From Methylocystis echinoides (GTDB lineage: Bacteria > Pseudomonadota > Alphaproteobacteria > Rhizobiales > Beijerinckiaceae), in the NCBI RefSeq assembly GCF_040687965.1, contig NZ_CP156084.1, positions 3,224,501-3,288,500 on the forward strand: 64,000 bases of DNA, read 5' to 3'. Of the stretch, positions 19,570 through 29,163 are shown piece after piece. How positions within the stretch are numbered: the first letter of the stretch is position 1; every line of letters begins with the position of its first letter. The notes under the pieces are model-generated. The model ran no database searches and was not told the DNA's origin. It saw only the letters and a list, made by a program, of their open reading frames with translations. The position numbers and the translations under genes are program-made.

Positions 19570-19585
19570 CGCTCGTTAACGAGCG
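19570..19585. promoter_or_regulatory. 16-base perfect palindrome upstream of pqqB
   Basis: CGCTCGTTAACGAGCG lies 12 bases upstream of the pqqB start codon, in the 5' untranslated region of the pqq unit. It may be an operator or a hairpin affecting translation of pqqB. No function is established from the sequence. Confidence 0.35.
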
Positions 19586-19770
19586 CCTTCTCCCCGTTGT
19601 TTTCTTTTGCGCGCACTATGCACCCTCGGCGCGACGGCGCAAGTGCGGCAAATTTGCCTGCAGTTAACCGGGATGGGCGACAATGCTGCAGCTGCGTTAC
19701 CGGCTGCGCCCCAGTTTCGTCGCCTTCTCGCGCGAAAACAGGGTCCGGCCGGGCGCGCACTCGATCACTC

Positions 19771-20967
19771 ATGAAGAATCCCCGGCCGCGCTGGATCCGC
19801 TATTTGCGCAAGGCTTCATTGACATTGACGGCCCTACTCGCCGCGGCGCTTCTCACGGGGTGCGCCTCGGAAAGCATGCGCGCGATCGACGGCCATATGA
19901 ACAACGCCGTTTCGCTCGTCTCCGGCCCACAGGGCGAGCCGAGCCGCGTGCCGCTCTTCGTGGCGTCGACCCGCCGCGGCGAGGGGGCGGCCGACGACGG
20001 CCGCGCGCATTTCTCGCTGACCGCCATCGGCGTGCCGCAGAACCATCGGCCCGGCGCGGTGGAAAAGCCGAGTTTCGGCGGCGCCGACAAAAGCCGGCAT
20101 TTTACGGTCCTCGCCAAACGCAACATGGACGAAGAGGAATTCTACGGCGAGCTTGCGGCCCATGTGTCGGGCCGCGTCGGCAGCTCGCGCGACGTTCTCC
20201 TTTACGTGCACGGCTTTAACACCAGCCTTGACGAGGCCCGATTCCGCCTCGCTCAGATCGTCGCCGACGGCGGCTTCTCCGGCGTGCCGGCGCTCTTCGC
20301 CTGGAATTCGCGCGGCGGACTGTTCAATTACGAATCCGACAAGGAGGCGGCGACGGTCTCGCGCGACGCGCTCGAGAAAGTGCTGCTGTCGCTCGCCAAA
20401 ACGCCGGGTCTCGGCCGCGTGCACGTGCTCGCTCATTCCATGGGCGCGTGGCTCACCATGGAGACGCTGCGCGACGCCGCCATCTCCGGCCATCCCGATC
20501 TCGACGGGCGCCTGGGCGAGGTGATGCTGGCCAATCCCGACATCGACCTCAATGTCTTCCGCCAGCAATTGGGGCGGATCGATCCGCGCCATGTGTCGAT
20601 CTTCGTCGCGAACAACGACCGCGCTTTGTCGCTGTCGTCGCGCATCGCCGGCGCGCGGCCGAGGCTCGGCGCGATGGACCCGGAAAAGCCCGAGGACAAG
20701 GCCGAGCTCGATCGGCTCGGCGTCGCCGTGCACGACATCTCGTCCTTCTCGACGGATTTCATCGGTCACGGCGCCTTCGCCGAGGCGCCCGACGTGGTGC
20801 GCAAGATCGGCGCGCATATCGCCGCGCCGCGCGCACAGGACGCGGACCAAATGGCCATCCCGGATTTCCGGGGGGATCAGGTCGATGGAGGAACGGCGCA
20901 AACGCCGCCGCCGGCCGCCAGCCAGAAGGTGGAGACGTCGCCGCTGCCGCCGGTGGCGGGGCGGTAG
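19771..20967 (+). CDS. Lipoprotein alpha/beta hydrolase (DUF900-like)
   Basis: A 398-residue protein with a lipoprotein signal (LLAAALLTGC, lipidated Cys31), so it is probably anchored in the envelope. The body is an alpha/beta hydrolase of the DUF900 type: oxyanion region VLLYVHGFNTSLDEARFR, nucleophile elbow VLAHSMGAWL with the catalytic Ser, and a C-terminal His region (DFIGHGAF). The substrate is unknown. The tail from ~350 is Pro/Ala-rich. The start is ATG 19771, since upstream frames are antisense to pqqB; no clear ribosome-binding site is seen. Confidence 0.8.
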   Translation: MKNPRPRWIRYLRKASLTLTALLAAALLTGCASESMRAIDGHMNNAVSLVSGPQGEPSRVPLFVASTRRGEGAADDGRAHFSLTAIGVPQNHRPGAVEKPSFGGADKSRHFTVLAKRNMDEEEFYGELAAHVSGRVGSSRDVLLYVHGFNTSLDEARFRLAQIVADGGFSGVPALFAWNSRGGLFNYESDKEAATVSRDALEKVLLSLAKTPGLGRVHVLAHSMGAWLTMETLRDAAISGHPDLDGRLGEVMLANPDIDLNVFRQQLGRIDPRHVSIFVANNDRALSLSSRIAGARPRLGAMDPEKPEDKAELDRLGVAVHDISSFSTDFIGHGAFAEAPDVVRKIGAHIAAPRAQDADQMAIPDFRGDQVDGGTAQTPPPAASQKVETSPLPPVAGR

Positions 20968-21041
20968 TCGTCCGCGGGTTTGAAAGATTGCCAAGGACTG
21001 TTACTTTTACGGCGCGCGATCGTTTCTTGAAGTGTAAGAAA

Positions 21042-21254
21042 ATGGCTGACACCGCGACGCTCTCGGCGAAGTTCCAAATCTCGATCCCTAAGGGCGTCCG
21101 CGAGGCCCGGAATTGGAAAGCCGGCCAGCGGTTCGCTTTCATTCCCAAGGGCGCGGGCCTTCTCATCGTGCCCGTCCCAACACGCGACCAGCTCTCGGGG
21201 ATCGCCAGGGGAGCCAAAGCCGGTGACTATCGCGATCGAAAAGACCGCGTTTGA
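21042..21254 (+). CDS. vapB: AbrB-type antitoxin, VapB-like
   Basis: A 70-residue protein with the SpoVT/AbrB DNA-binding fold typical of VapB antitoxins: TLSAKFQISIPKGVREARNW is the swapped-hairpin signature, and the C-terminal half would wrap the toxin. It is expected to repress its own operon and neutralise the PIN-domain toxin downstream. The stop codon shares one base with the toxin start (TGATG), showing tight translational coupling. ATG 21042 is the only reasonable start. Confidence 0.85.
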   Translation: MADTATLSAKFQISIPKGVREARNWKAGQRFAFIPKGAGLLIVPVPTRDQLSGIARGAKAGDYRDRKDRV

Positions 21255-21646
21255 TGCGGCTTGTGGATACGTCGGCATGGATCGAGTGGTTGATTGGCTC
21301 CGAGACAGGAGAGAGCCTCATCGCGCGACTGCCGGAGCAGGAAGAGTGGCTCGTGCCGACCATTGTTCAGCTCGAACTCGCGAAATGGCTGGGGCGCGAA
21401 GCGGGGGAAGAAAAAGCGGATCAGGTCATCGCGTTCACAGAGCTGTGTGTCGTCGCGCCGCTCGATACGAAAATTGCCCTTTCGGCGGCAGAACTCGCAG
21501 CGCTCCACAAGCTGGCGACCGCCGATGCGATCGTGTATGCGAGCGCGTTGGCGTTCGGCGCCGACGTGCTCACCTGTGACGCGCACTTTAGGGACTTGCC
21601 CGGCGTTCTTTATTTCTCAAAGACGGGATCAGACCGACCTTCCTGA
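21254..21646 (+). CDS. vapC: PIN-domain ribonuclease toxin, VapC-like
   Basis: A 130-residue PIN-domain protein. The expected acidic metal ligands are present: D5 in LVDTSAW, a Glu in VQLELAKW, Asp in TADAIVYASAL and Asp in LTCDAHF. VapC toxins cleave tRNA or rRNA to stop translation; the target here is unknown. The start ATG 21254 overlaps the antitoxin stop by one base; the TTG at 21251 would only add one residue. It converges on pssA with a 6-base gap. Confidence 0.87.
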   Translation: MRLVDTSAWIEWLIGSETGESLIARLPEQEEWLVPTIVQLELAKWLGREAGEEKADQVIAFTELCVVAPLDTKIALSAAELAALHKLATADAIVYASALAFGADVLTCDAHFRDLPGVLYFSKTGSDRPS

Positions 21647-21652
21647 GTTGGC

Positions 21653-22471
21653 CTAGCCTTCCGCGCCTTCCACCTCCCCCTTCTCGCCTTCCGCCTTCGC
21701 CAGCGCATTATACCGCTTCACGCTCACCGGGATCGCCGCCAGGAAGGCGACGCTCACCACGGCGAGCACTTCCATCGGATAGATCGCCAGCAGCAGCGCC
21801 GTCACGCCGACGCCGAACAGCACCGGGATGACGAGATCGCGCGGGATGCGGCCGATGCGTTTGCCGGAGAAGTGCGGAATGCGGCTCGCCATGAGAAAGG
21901 CGATGGCGAGGACATAGGCGATGTAGAAGGGGGTCAGCGCCTTGGAGGCTGGCAGCTCCAGCGCCGAGAAATGCAGATAGAGCGGCAGCAGCACCGTGAC
22001 CGCGCCCGCGGGAGCCGGCATGCCGACGAAAAACTCGGCGTGCCACGCCGGTTTGCTCGGGTCTTCGATCATCACGTTGAAGCGCGCGAGGCGCAGCGCG
22101 CCGGCGATGGCGAAGGCGAGGACGGCGAACCAGCCGAGGCCCTTGATCTCGTGCAGGCTCCACAGATAGAGCAGCAGCCCCGGCGCCACGGCGAAATCGA
22201 CGAAGTCGGCAAGCGAGTCGAGCTCGGCGCCGAAGCGCGAGGTGCCTTTGATCGCGCGCGCCAGGCGGCCGTCGAGGCCGTCGAGCACCGCGGCCGCCAT
22301 GATGGCGGTGACGGCTTTGACGAAATCCTCCTCGATCGCATAGCGGATCGCGGTCAGGCCCATGCACAGCGCGAGCAGCGTCACGAGATTCGGCAGCACC
22401 ACGCGCAGCGGAATGTTGCGAAAGCGCAGCCGCCGCAGCTCGGAGGCCGACAGCTCGGGATTGTCGTTCAT
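21653..22471 (-). CDS. pssA: CDP-diacylglycerol-serine O-phosphatidyltransferase
   Basis: Integral membrane enzyme making phosphatidylserine from CDP-diacylglycerol and serine. The CDP-alcohol phosphotransferase motif D-G-x2-A-R-x8-G-x3-D-x3-D is complete, from DGLDGRLARA through FGAELDSLADFVDF. The 272-residue protein has about seven to eight predicted membrane helices. It follows psd by 13 bases, so psd-pssA form an operon for phosphatidylethanolamine synthesis, important for the large intracytoplasmic membranes of methanotrophs (inference). Confidence 0.93.
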   Translation of the reverse strand: MNDNPELSASELRRLRFRNIPLRVVLPNLVTLLALCMGLTAIRYAIEEDFVKAVTAIMAAAVLDGLDGRLARAIKGTSRFGAELDSLADFVDFAVAPGLLLYLWSLHEIKGLGWFAVLAFAIAGALRLARFNVMIEDPSKPAWHAEFFVGMPAPAGAVTVLLPLYLHFSALELPASKALTPFYIAYVLAIAFLMASRIPHFSGKRIGRIPRDLVIPVLFGVGVTALLLAIYPMEVLAVVSVAFLAAIPVSVKRYNALAKAEGEKGEVEGAEG

Positions 22472-22484
22472 CTGTTTTGGACCC

Positions 22485-23183
22485 TCAGCCGGTCTTGAAG
22501 GTGAGCGCCGCCGTCTCGGCCGTCATATCCGCGAGCACGGTCTCGCCGGCGACGGCGCGCGTTCCGACCGCCACCATGGGGCGCGCGGATGACGGCATGT
22601 AGACATCGACGCGCGAGCCGAAGCGGATCAGGCCGAAGCGGTCGCCGACGCCGAGGCTTTCGCCTTCCTTGACGAAGCAGACGATGCGGCGCGCGACGAG
22701 ACCGGCGATTTGCACGACGCCGAAGCGCCCGCGCGGCGTCTCGATGACGAGGCCGTTGCGCTCATTGTCCTCGCTCGCCTTGTCGAGGTCGGCGTTGATG
22801 AAGATGCCGGGCTTGTAGGCGATCTTCGTGACGCGGCCGGTCGTCGGCATGCGGTTCACATGGCAGTCGAAGACGCTCATGAACACTGAGACGCGCTGCA
22901 GCGGCTCGGCGCCCATGCCGAGCTCCGGCGGCGGCAGGAAGAATCCGATCGAGCAGACGACGCCGTCGGCCGGAGAGACGACGAGCCCCTCCCTCAGCGG
23001 CGTGACGCGCGGCGGATCGCGGAAGAAATAGACGCACCAGGCCGTGGCAATGAAGCCGATCCAGCCGAGCGTCGGCGAGATCCAGTCGAGCACGAAGGCG
23101 GCGACGGCGAAGCCCGCGATGAAAACATAGCCCTCGGGATGAATCGGCACGAGGATTTTGCGGACGGAATCGATGACGGACAT
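22485..23183 (-). CDS. psd: Phosphatidylserine decarboxylase proenzyme
   Basis: Converts phosphatidylserine to phosphatidylethanolamine. This is the short (232-residue) form common in alphaproteobacteria, with an N-terminal membrane hairpin (about 18-52) and the self-cleavage site [11 protein letters not shown], where the Ser becomes the pyruvoyl group. [14 protein letters not shown] is the conserved active-site segment. The start at 23183 (MSVIDSVRK) has GGAG upstream; a longer frame to 23243 adds a non-conserved N-terminus. It forms an operon with pssA. Confidence 0.93.
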   Translation of the reverse strand: MSVIDSVRKILVPIHPEGYVFIAGFAVAAFVLDWISPTLGWIGFIATAWCVYFFRDPPRVTPLREGLVVSPADGVVCSIGFFLPPPELGMGAEPLQRVSVFMSVFDCHVNRMPTTGRVTKIAYKPGIFINADLDKASEDNERNGLVIETPRGRFGVVQIAGLVARRIVCFVKEGESLGVGDRFGLIRFGSRVDVYMPSSARPMVAVGTRAVAGETVLADMTAETAALTFKTG

Positions 23184-23309
23184 GCGGCTGATAGCTCCGT
23201 GGCGCTCGTTCTGACACAGCGCTTCGTCGCGCCTCTTTGCCATTTTGCGCCGGCAAAGTCACGGGCGGACGACCTTTGGAAATTACCCCCATAACGGGAG
23301 AGACTGAGG

Positions 23310-24527
23310 TCACCCCGGCAGGCGGCGGATGCGGCAGGGCGATCCGGCGGCGAGCGGCGGCTCGCCCGGCTCGCGAATGAGCAGCGCCTGCGATTGCGCG
23401 AGTTCGGTGAGGAGCGAGGAATCCTGCAGGGGCTGCGGCCTCGCGACGAGGCGGCCGGCGTCGTCCCGGGCGAGCCGCGCCCGCATATAATCGCGCCGGC
23501 CTTTGTTGGCGGGAAGGTCGGCGCCGGCGATCGCCGCCTCGGTCTGGTCGGCGGCGGCGTTTGGATCGCCCTGCAGGGCGCGAACGAGAGGCGCCAGGAA
23601 CACGAGCGCGCAGACGATCGACGCCACCGGATTGCCCGGCAATCCGAGAATATGCGCGTCGCCGAGGCGGCCAGAGATCAAGGGCTTTCCCGGCCGCATG
23701 GCGATCTTCCAGAAATCGAGCGTCATGCCCTGGCGCGCCAGCGCCGGGCGCAGCAGATCGCGGTCGCCGACCGAGGCGCCGCCGAGCGTCACCAGCACGT
23801 CGGCTTGCGACTCGCGGGCGAGTCCAATGCCGCGCTCGAGCTCGGCGAGATCGTCGCGGAAAATGCCGAGGTCGACAACTTCCGCGCCCGCCTCCTCGGC
23901 GATCGCGGCCACGGCGAAACCGTTGCAGGCGATGATCTGCGCGGGGCCGGGCTCGGCGCCCGGGGCCACGAGCTCGTCGCCCGAGGCGATGATCGCCACC
24001 CGCGGCCGCCGCGACACGGGCAGTCGGGCGTGATTCATGGCGGCCGCAAGGGCGAGCTCTGCTGGCCCGAGCCGCACGCCGGCGCAAAGACCCGCGGCGC
24101 CCATGCGAAAATCGAGGCCCGCGGCGCGAATGTGCTGGCCCGGCCTCGCCGCTTCCTTGGCCTTCACCAGGCCGTCCGCGACCTCGGCGTCCTCCTGCAG
24201 GAGGATCGCGTCGGCGCCTTGCGGCGTCGGCGCGCCGGTGAAGATGCGCACCGCCTCGCCGGCTTGCAGCGGAGCCCCATAGCCATGGCCGGCGGCGCTT
24301 TCGCCGACGAGCCGCAGCGGCCCGGCGGCGAGATCGGCGGCGCGGACGGCGTATCCATCCATCGCCGAGACGTCGACCGGCGGCTGCGTGCGTTTGGCGA
24401 CGAGATCACGTGAGAGCGTGCGGCCGCGGGCCTTTGCAAGCCCAACCTCCTCTTCCCCCAGCCGCGCGGCGTCCGAAAGGACGCGCGCCAGGGCCTCGTC
24501 GACAGAAAGGAGTTTGTTGTCCGCCAT
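23310..24527 (-). CDS. moeA: Molybdopterin molybdenumtransferase MoeA
   Basis: Inserts molybdate into adenylated molybdopterin in the last step of molybdenum cofactor synthesis. The 405-residue protein has the MoeA N-terminal domain (PPVDVSAMDGYAVRAADL), the molybdopterin-binding domain with ASGDELV and LGGASVGDRDLL, and LPGNPVASIV before the C-terminal domain. The start at 24527 (MADNKLLS) has GGAAGG just upstream; the frame continues to 24737 only through repeat sequence. It lies downstream of moaC with a 210-base gap holding two REP-like palindromes. Confidence 0.93.
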   Translation of the reverse strand: MADNKLLSVDEALARVLSDAARLGEEEVGLAKARGRTLSRDLVAKRTQPPVDVSAMDGYAVRAADLAAGPLRLVGESAAGHGYGAPLQAGEAVRIFTGAPTPQGADAILLQEDAEVADGLVKAKEAARPGQHIRAAGLDFRMGAAGLCAGVRLGPAELALAAAMNHARLPVSRRPRVAIIASGDELVAPGAEPGPAQIIACNGFAVAAIAEEAGAEVVDLGIFRDDLAELERGIGLARESQADVLVTLGGASVGDRDLLRPALARQGMTLDFWKIAMRPGKPLISGRLGDAHILGLPGNPVASIVCALVFLAPLVRALQGDPNAAADQTEAAIAGADLPANKGRRDYMRARLARDDAGRLVARPQPLQDSSLLTELAQSQALLIREPGEPPLAAGSPCRIRRLPG

Positions 24528-24563
24528 GCTTTCCTTCCTTTCGCGCGCGTTCGGGGCGCAAAA

Positions 24564-24589
24564 CCCTCTCCCCGCCTGCGGGGAGAGGG
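24564..24589. repeat. REP-like palindrome
   Basis: Perfect palindrome with arms CCCTCTCCCCGC and GCGGGGAGAGGG, in the moaC-moeA gap. It is one of five copies of this family in the window. Confidence 0.7.
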
Positions 24590-24687
24590 CAGGGTGAGGG
24601 GCCTGGGGTCGAAGCGCACGGCTGCGACTTGTCGCAATGGTCCTGCGCCGAACCCGTGCGCATCCATGCCCTCGCCCCTCACCCCAA

Positions 24688-24713
24688 CCCTCTCCCCGCG
24701 CGCGGGGAGAGGG
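24688..24713. repeat. REP-like palindrome
   Basis: Perfect 26-base palindrome built on CCCTCTCCCCGC, about 100 bases from the copy at 24564 in the same gap. The pair could fold together in the moaC-moeA transcript. Confidence 0.7.
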
Positions 24714-24737
24714 AGAGCGGGCGGCGCCCTTCTCCAT

Positions 24738-25220
24738 TCAACTGTCGTCGCGTCGCCAATGGCCGCTCTTGCCGCCCTGCTTTTCAACGAGCTCGACGCC
24801 CTCGATTCGCATGGCGCGGTCGGCGGCCTTCAGCATGTCGTAGATCGTCAGACAGGCCACGGAGACCGCGGTCAGCGCCTCCATCTCGACTCCCGTCTTG
24901 CCGGCGACGGTCGCCTCCGCCTCAACCCGCAAGCCGGGCAGCGACTCGTCCGCCGCGATCTCCACCGACACGCTGGAGAGAGGCAGGGGATGGCAAAGCG
25001 GGATGAGGTCGCTCGTCTTTTTCGCGGCCATGATGGCGGCGATGCGCGCGACGCCGAAGACGTCGCCCTTCTTGGCCTGCCCGGCGACGGCGAGCGCCAG
25101 GGTCTCCGGCGCCATGACCACGCGTCCCCGCGCCCGCGCCACGCGCTTCGTCTCCGCCTTGGCCGAGACGTCGACCATATGGGCGTCGCCCGTTGCGGTG
25201 AGATGCGTCAATTTGGTCAT
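24738..25220 (-). CDS. moaC: Cyclic pyranopterin monophosphate synthase MoaC
   Basis: Second enzyme of molybdenum cofactor synthesis, completing cyclic pyranopterin monophosphate. At 160 residues it has the normal length. It contains the conserved [20 protein letters not shown], with the catalytic Lys/His region, and [20 protein letters not shown]. It sits 28 bases after trpC, continuing the trpGDC-moaC-moeA arrangement often seen in alphaproteobacteria. Confidence 0.95.
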   Translation of the reverse strand: MTKLTHLTATGDAHMVDVSAKAETKRVARARGRVVMAPETLALAVAGQAKKGDVFGVARIAAIMAAKKTSDLIPLCHPLPLSSVSVEIAADESLPGLRVEAEATVAGKTGVEMEALTAVSVACLTIYDMLKAADRAMRIEGVELVEKQGGKSGHWRRDDS

Positions 25221-25248
25221 GATTCAGCGGCGTTGACGGCGGGGGTTC

Positions 25249-26040
25249 TCATCCGTGCAAAAGCTTGCGAGCCGCCGCCTCGACATCGTCCTGCCGCATG
25301 AGGCTTTCGCCGACAAGGAAGGTGAAGATGTGCGACTTCTCCAGCCGCAGGCAGTCGTCATGCGTCGCGATGCCGCTTTCGGCGACGATGATCTTGTCGC
25401 GCGGCACTTTCTCCGCGAGTTTCTCGCTCACCTCGAGCGACACCTTGAAATCATGCAAATTGCGGTTGTTGATGCCGATCAGCCGCGTTTCCAGAGCCAG
25501 CGCGCGATCGAGTTCGCGCTCGTCGTGGACTTCAACCAGCACGTCCATCCGCAGGTCGTGGGCGGCGGTGTTGAGCGCCTTGGCCTCTTCGTTGCTGACG
25601 GCGGCCATGATGATGAGGATGCAGTCGGCGCCAAAGGCGCGCGCCTCGAAGACCTGATAGGGATCGAACAGGAAATCCTTGCGGATCGCCGGAAGGTGCG
25701 TCGCCTTGCGCGCAGCCTCGAGGTCTTCGAGCTTGCCCTTGAAGGAGGGGCCGTCGGTTAAGACCGACAGACAGGCGGCGCCGGCCTTTTCATAGGCTCT
25801 GGCGAGTTTCGGCGGGTCGAAATGGTCGCGAATGACGCCTTTCGACGGGCTGGCCTTCTTGATTTCGGCGATCAGGGCGATGCGGCGCTGATTGAGCTTT
25901 TCCTCGATCGCATGCACAAAGCCGCGCGGCGGGTCGTGGTCGCGCACCTTGCGCTCGAGCGCCGCGAGCGGCATCCGCACCTTCGCCTCGGAAATCTCGG
26001 TGCGCTTATAGGCTTCGATACGGTCGAGAATATCGGTCAT
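25249..26040 (-). CDS. trpC: Indole-3-glycerol phosphate synthase
   Basis: TIM-barrel enzyme of tryptophan synthesis that closes the indole ring. The 263-residue monofunctional form contains the conserved [15 protein letters not shown] (catalytic Lys and substrate loop), [32 protein letters not shown] and [12 protein letters not shown]. The start at 26040 gives the usual [13 protein letters not shown]; the frame extends upstream without conservation. It lies 139 bases downstream of trpD. Confidence 0.96.
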   Translation of the reverse strand: MTDILDRIEAYKRTEISEAKVRMPLAALERKVRDHDPPRGFVHAIEEKLNQRRIALIAEIKKASPSKGVIRDHFDPPKLARAYEKAGAACLSVLTDGPSFKGKLEDLEAARKATHLPAIRKDFLFDPYQVFEARAFGADCILIIMAAVSNEEAKALNTAAHDLRMDVLVEVHDERELDRALALETRLIGINNRNLHDFKVSLEVSEKLAEKVPRDKIIVAESGIATHDDCLRLEKSHIFTFLVGESLMRQDDVEAAARKLLHG

Positions 26041-26179
26041 GTCTTCAGGCCCGAAGGAGGCGCCGGCGCGCCTCGCTGATTCATTACCTGCATAGCCGAT
26101 CGCCGTCTGCAATCCTATCCCGTAGAAAGTCGCGGTAGACCGCGCCTTCCCGCAGAGCGGGGGGAGGTTGTGGCGGGGG

Positions 26180-27199
26180 TCACCCTGCAGCGTTGGAATG
26201 CTCGACGAGCGCCTCGAGCGTCGCCGCCGCCGCGCCCGAGTCCAGCGCCTGCGCCGCGAGCGCGGCGCCGTCGCGCAGATCGGCGGCGCGCTCGGCGACG
26301 ACGAGAGCAACCGCCGCGTTGAGCATCGCGATGTCGCGATAGGCGTTCTTTTCGCCCTCGAGCACCGCGCGCAAGGCCCGGGCGTTATGAGCCGGGTCGC
26401 CCCCGACGAGCTCCTGCGCAGTGGCGCGGCGCAGGCCGGCGTCTTCCGGCGTAATGTCGAAGGCGTGGATCGCGCCGTCGGTCAAAGACACGACATGAGT
26501 GACCCCGGTCGTGGTCGCTTCGTCGAGCCCGTCCGCGCCGTGGAGCAGCCAGACCCGGCGCGCGCCGAGCTCGTGCAGGACGCGGGCGAGCGGCTCCAGC
26601 CAGTCGCGGGAATAGACGCCGATGGTCTGGCGCTCGACCCGCGCCGGATTGCACAGCGGCCCCAAGAGATTGAAGATCGTGCGCACGCCGAGTTCGGCGC
26701 GAACCGGCGCGGCGTGGCGCAGCGCCGGGTGATGCGTCGGTCCCGCCATGAAACACAGGCCCGCCTTGCGCAGACAGTCCGCCGCGGCCGCGGGAGGGAT
26801 TCCGACCTTAACGCCCAATTCGCCCAATACGTCCGAGGCGCCGGAGCGCGAGGACGAGGCCTTGCCGCCATGCTTGGCGACGACCGCGCCGCAGGCGGCG
26901 GCGATGATGGCGGCGAGCGTCGAAATATTGTAGGTGCCGGCGCCGTCGCCGCCCGTGCCGACGATGTCGATCGCGCCGGGCGGCGCTTCGACGGCCGTCA
27001 TGACGGCGCGCATGGCCTCCGCCGCGCCAATGATCTCCTCGACCGTCTCGCCGCGCAGGCGCAGGCCCATGAGAAAGGCGCCGAGCTGCGCCGGCGTCGC
27101 CGCGCCGTCGAAGATCAGCGCAAAGGCGGCTCGGGCCTCCTCGCGGGCGAGCGGTGCGCCTTCGGCGAGAGCGGCGATATAGGGTTTGAAATCCTGCAT
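26180..27199 (-). CDS. trpD: Anthranilate phosphoribosyltransferase
   Basis: Transfers the phosphoribosyl group of PRPP to anthranilate in tryptophan synthesis. At 339 residues it is the usual length. Conserved segments are [20 protein letters not shown] (PRPP-binding loop), [17 protein letters not shown] and [11 protein letters not shown]. It starts 9 bases after trpG, so trpG and trpD are translated as a unit. Confidence 0.96.
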   Translation of the reverse strand: MQDFKPYIAALAEGAPLAREEARAAFALIFDGAATPAQLGAFLMGLRLRGETVEEIIGAAEAMRAVMTAVEAPPGAIDIVGTGGDGAGTYNISTLAAIIAAACGAVVAKHGGKASSSRSGASDVLGELGVKVGIPPAAAADCLRKAGLCFMAGPTHHPALRHAAPVRAELGVRTIFNLLGPLCNPARVERQTIGVYSRDWLEPLARVLHELGARRVWLLHGADGLDEATTTGVTHVVSLTDGAIHAFDITPEDAGLRRATAQELVGGDPAHNARALRAVLEGEKNAYRDIAMLNAAVALVVAERAADLRDGAALAAQALDSGAAAATLEALVEHSNAAG

Positions 27200-27208
27200 T
27201 CGGCGGCC

Positions 27209-27823
27209 TTAAGCCACCTTCGCCCGGCCCCGGCGGGCCTCGTTCCATTCCTGCGCGAGATCGAGGAAATTGCGCAGGATCTTGTGTCCGTGCTGCGAGG
27301 TGATGCTCTCCGGGTGGAACTGCACCCCATGGGTCGGCAGCGCGTTGTGGGACAGCGCCATGATCAGCCCGTCCGGCGTCTCGGCGGTGACGCGCAGGCA
27401 GTCGGGCAGGGTCTCACGCTTGACGACGAGCGAGTGATAGCGGGTCGCCTGGAAAGGCCCCTCAATGCCGCGAAACACCGCGTCGCCCTGATGGAGGATG
27501 GTCGCCATCTTGCCGTGGATCGGCATGGGCGCCCGGATGACCTCGCCGCCGAAAACTTCGCCGATCGACTGGTGGCCCAGGCAGACGCCGAAGATCGGGA
27601 CCGTCTCGGCGGCGGCGGCGATCAGCTCCATGCAGACGCCGGCCTCGTGCGGGGTGCAGGGGCCGGGCGACAGCACGATGGCGTCCGGCCCGCCGGCGAG
27701 CACTTCCGCGACGGAAACCGCGTCATTGCGATGCACGGTGACAGTCGCCCCCAGCTGGCCGAAGTAATGGACCAGGTTGAAGGTGAAGCTGTCGTAATTG
27801 TCGATCAGCGTGATATTGGACAT
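27209..27823 (-). CDS. trpG: Anthranilate synthase component II (glutamine amidotransferase)
   Basis: Class I glutamine amidotransferase supplying ammonia to TrpE. The triad is visible: Cys in IFGVCLGHQSIG, and His and Glu in GVQFHPESITSQHG. It opens with MSNITLIDNYDSFTFNLVHY, the standard start, preceded by GGAAG; the frame runs further upstream without conservation. At 204 residues it is not fused to TrpE or TrpD. trpE is about 3.8 kb away on the same strand, a split trpE/trpGDC layout. Confidence 0.95.
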   Translation of the reverse strand: MSNITLIDNYDSFTFNLVHYFGQLGATVTVHRNDAVSVAEVLAGGPDAIVLSPGPCTPHEAGVCMELIAAAAETVPIFGVCLGHQSIGEVFGGEVIRAPMPIHGKMATILHQGDAVFRGIEGPFQATRYHSLVVKRETLPDCLRVTAETPDGLIMALSHNALPTHGVQFHPESITSQHGHKILRNFLDLAQEWNEARRGRAKVA

Positions 27824-27906
27824 GGTTCTTCCGGCGCGTTCGCGGCGATGCTTTGAAACCCCAATAGGCCCCGGGGCCGCGTTAGGCAACCTCGCGCGGC
27901 CCGCGT

Positions 27907-29010
27907 CTATTGCGACGCGATCTGGCGGTGCGGGAGGCGCCAATCGGGCCGCGCGTCGCGGATCATCATGATCTCCCCGAGCGACTGCCGCGTCAGCAGG
28001 CCGACGAGCCGCCCGTCGCGATCCACCACGCCGACGGGGGCCCCGGCGTTGAGCGAGGTCAGCGCGGCCTCGACATTTTCATGCGCGCCAATGGTCGCGA
28101 GCGTCTTGCTGGCGAAGGGAGCGACCGGCGCGCCAGGATCGGAGGCGCGCAGGGCGTCGACGATTTCGGCGCGCGACAGCAGACCGACGGGCCGGTTGAG
28201 CGCGTCGACAAGGGGGAAATCCTCCTGGGAGGTCGCGAGCAGGATCTCAACGGCCTCGCTGACGGTGGCCCCGCGCCCGATGGCGGCGATGCGGGTCTCC
28301 ATCGCGTCGACCGCCGGTATGCCGCGCGCGGCTTCCGCCATGGTCGTCATCTGCGCTTCGCCCGCGGCGGCGATATAGACGAAGATTGCGATGAAAAGCA
28401 GCATCGGATTGCCGAAGAGGCCCGCAAATCCGAGAAGGAAGGCGAAAGCCTGGCCGATATAGGCCGCAATGTTCGTGGCTTTTGACTGGCCTAGCCACAT
28501 GGCGAGCGCGGCCCGCAGCACCCGCCCGCCGTCCATGGGGAACGCCGGGATGAGGTTGAAGACGGCCAGGAAAATATTGGTGGCGGCCAACCGCTCCCAG
28601 AGACTGACCGACGGGTTGGCGATCTGCGCCGCCTCGCCGAGGTTGAACGCGCCCGAGACCCCGAGCAGGACGGCCGCGATGACAATGTTGACGGCCGGGC
28701 CGGCGATGGCGACCAGCAACTCCTGCCAGGGCTTCTGCGGCATCGATTCCATATCGGCGACGCCGCCGATGGGGAGCAGCGTCACCTCGGGCGAGGCGAT
28801 GCCGAACTGGCGCGCCATGAGGATGTGGCCGAATTCATGCAGAACCACGCAGGCGAACACCGCGGAGATAAACAGGACGCTCTGGCCCGCCGCCTCTGCG
28901 CCGCCGCGTTGAAAGGCGGCCATGGCGATCCAGGCCAGGAAAAGCAGGAGAGTGATGTGAATGCGCACGGCCGTTCCCCTGAACGTGCCAAGCGTAAAGG
29001 ACCAGCGCAT
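27907..29010 (-). CDS. Site-2-type M50 zinc metalloprotease with CBS domains
   Basis: Integral membrane protease of the S2P/M50 family. The 367-residue protein carries the zinc motif H58-E59-x2-H62 (VVLHEFGHILMA) in a membrane helix and the second metal motif ending PMDGGR at D160. About six membrane helices are followed by two CBS modules (about 235-350), which often sense adenine nucleotides. Such proteases cut membrane-bound anti-sigma factors or other substrates; the target is unknown. The start ATG 29010 is preferred to TTG 29034. Confidence 0.88.
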   Translation of the reverse strand: MRWSFTLGTFRGTAVRIHITLLLFLAWIAMAAFQRGGAEAAGQSVLFISAVFACVVLHEFGHILMARQFGIASPEVTLLPIGGVADMESMPQKPWQELLVAIAGPAVNIVIAAVLLGVSGAFNLGEAAQIANPSVSLWERLAATNIFLAVFNLIPAFPMDGGRVLRAALAMWLGQSKATNIAAYIGQAFAFLLGFAGLFGNPMLLFIAIFVYIAAAGEAQMTTMAEAARGIPAVDAMETRIAAIGRGATVSEAVEILLATSQEDFPLVDALNRPVGLLSRAEIVDALRASDPGAPVAPFASKTLATIGAHENVEAALTSLNAGAPVGVVDRDGRLVGLLTRQSLGEIMMIRDARPDWRLPHRQIASQ

Positions 29011-29091
29011 CCGGAAACCCCGCAGCGTAAACAAGTCGTCAAGACATAGGGCGTCGCCGGCTGTTGCGCCAGAGCAGCTGAATCAGGGCGT

Positions 29092-29130
29092 TGAAAAGAA
29101 AAGGCCGGCGAAGCCCGAGGCGTCGCCGGC
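29092..29130 (-). terminator. Rho-independent terminator after the MarR regulator
   Basis: On the minus strand, GCCGGCGA and TCGCCGGC pair (8 bp, 11-base loop), followed by CTTTTCTTTTC. It separates the regulator transcript from the M50 protease gene. Confidence 0.75.
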
Positions 29131-29163
29131 GAAGTTTACGACAAAGAAAAGGAAGCGGTTTTT

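Noticed and set aside
19425-19772. Minus-strand frame upstream of pqqB considered as pqqA
   Set aside because: No short peptide with the E-x3-Y core; the frame largely overlaps pqqB in a different phase.
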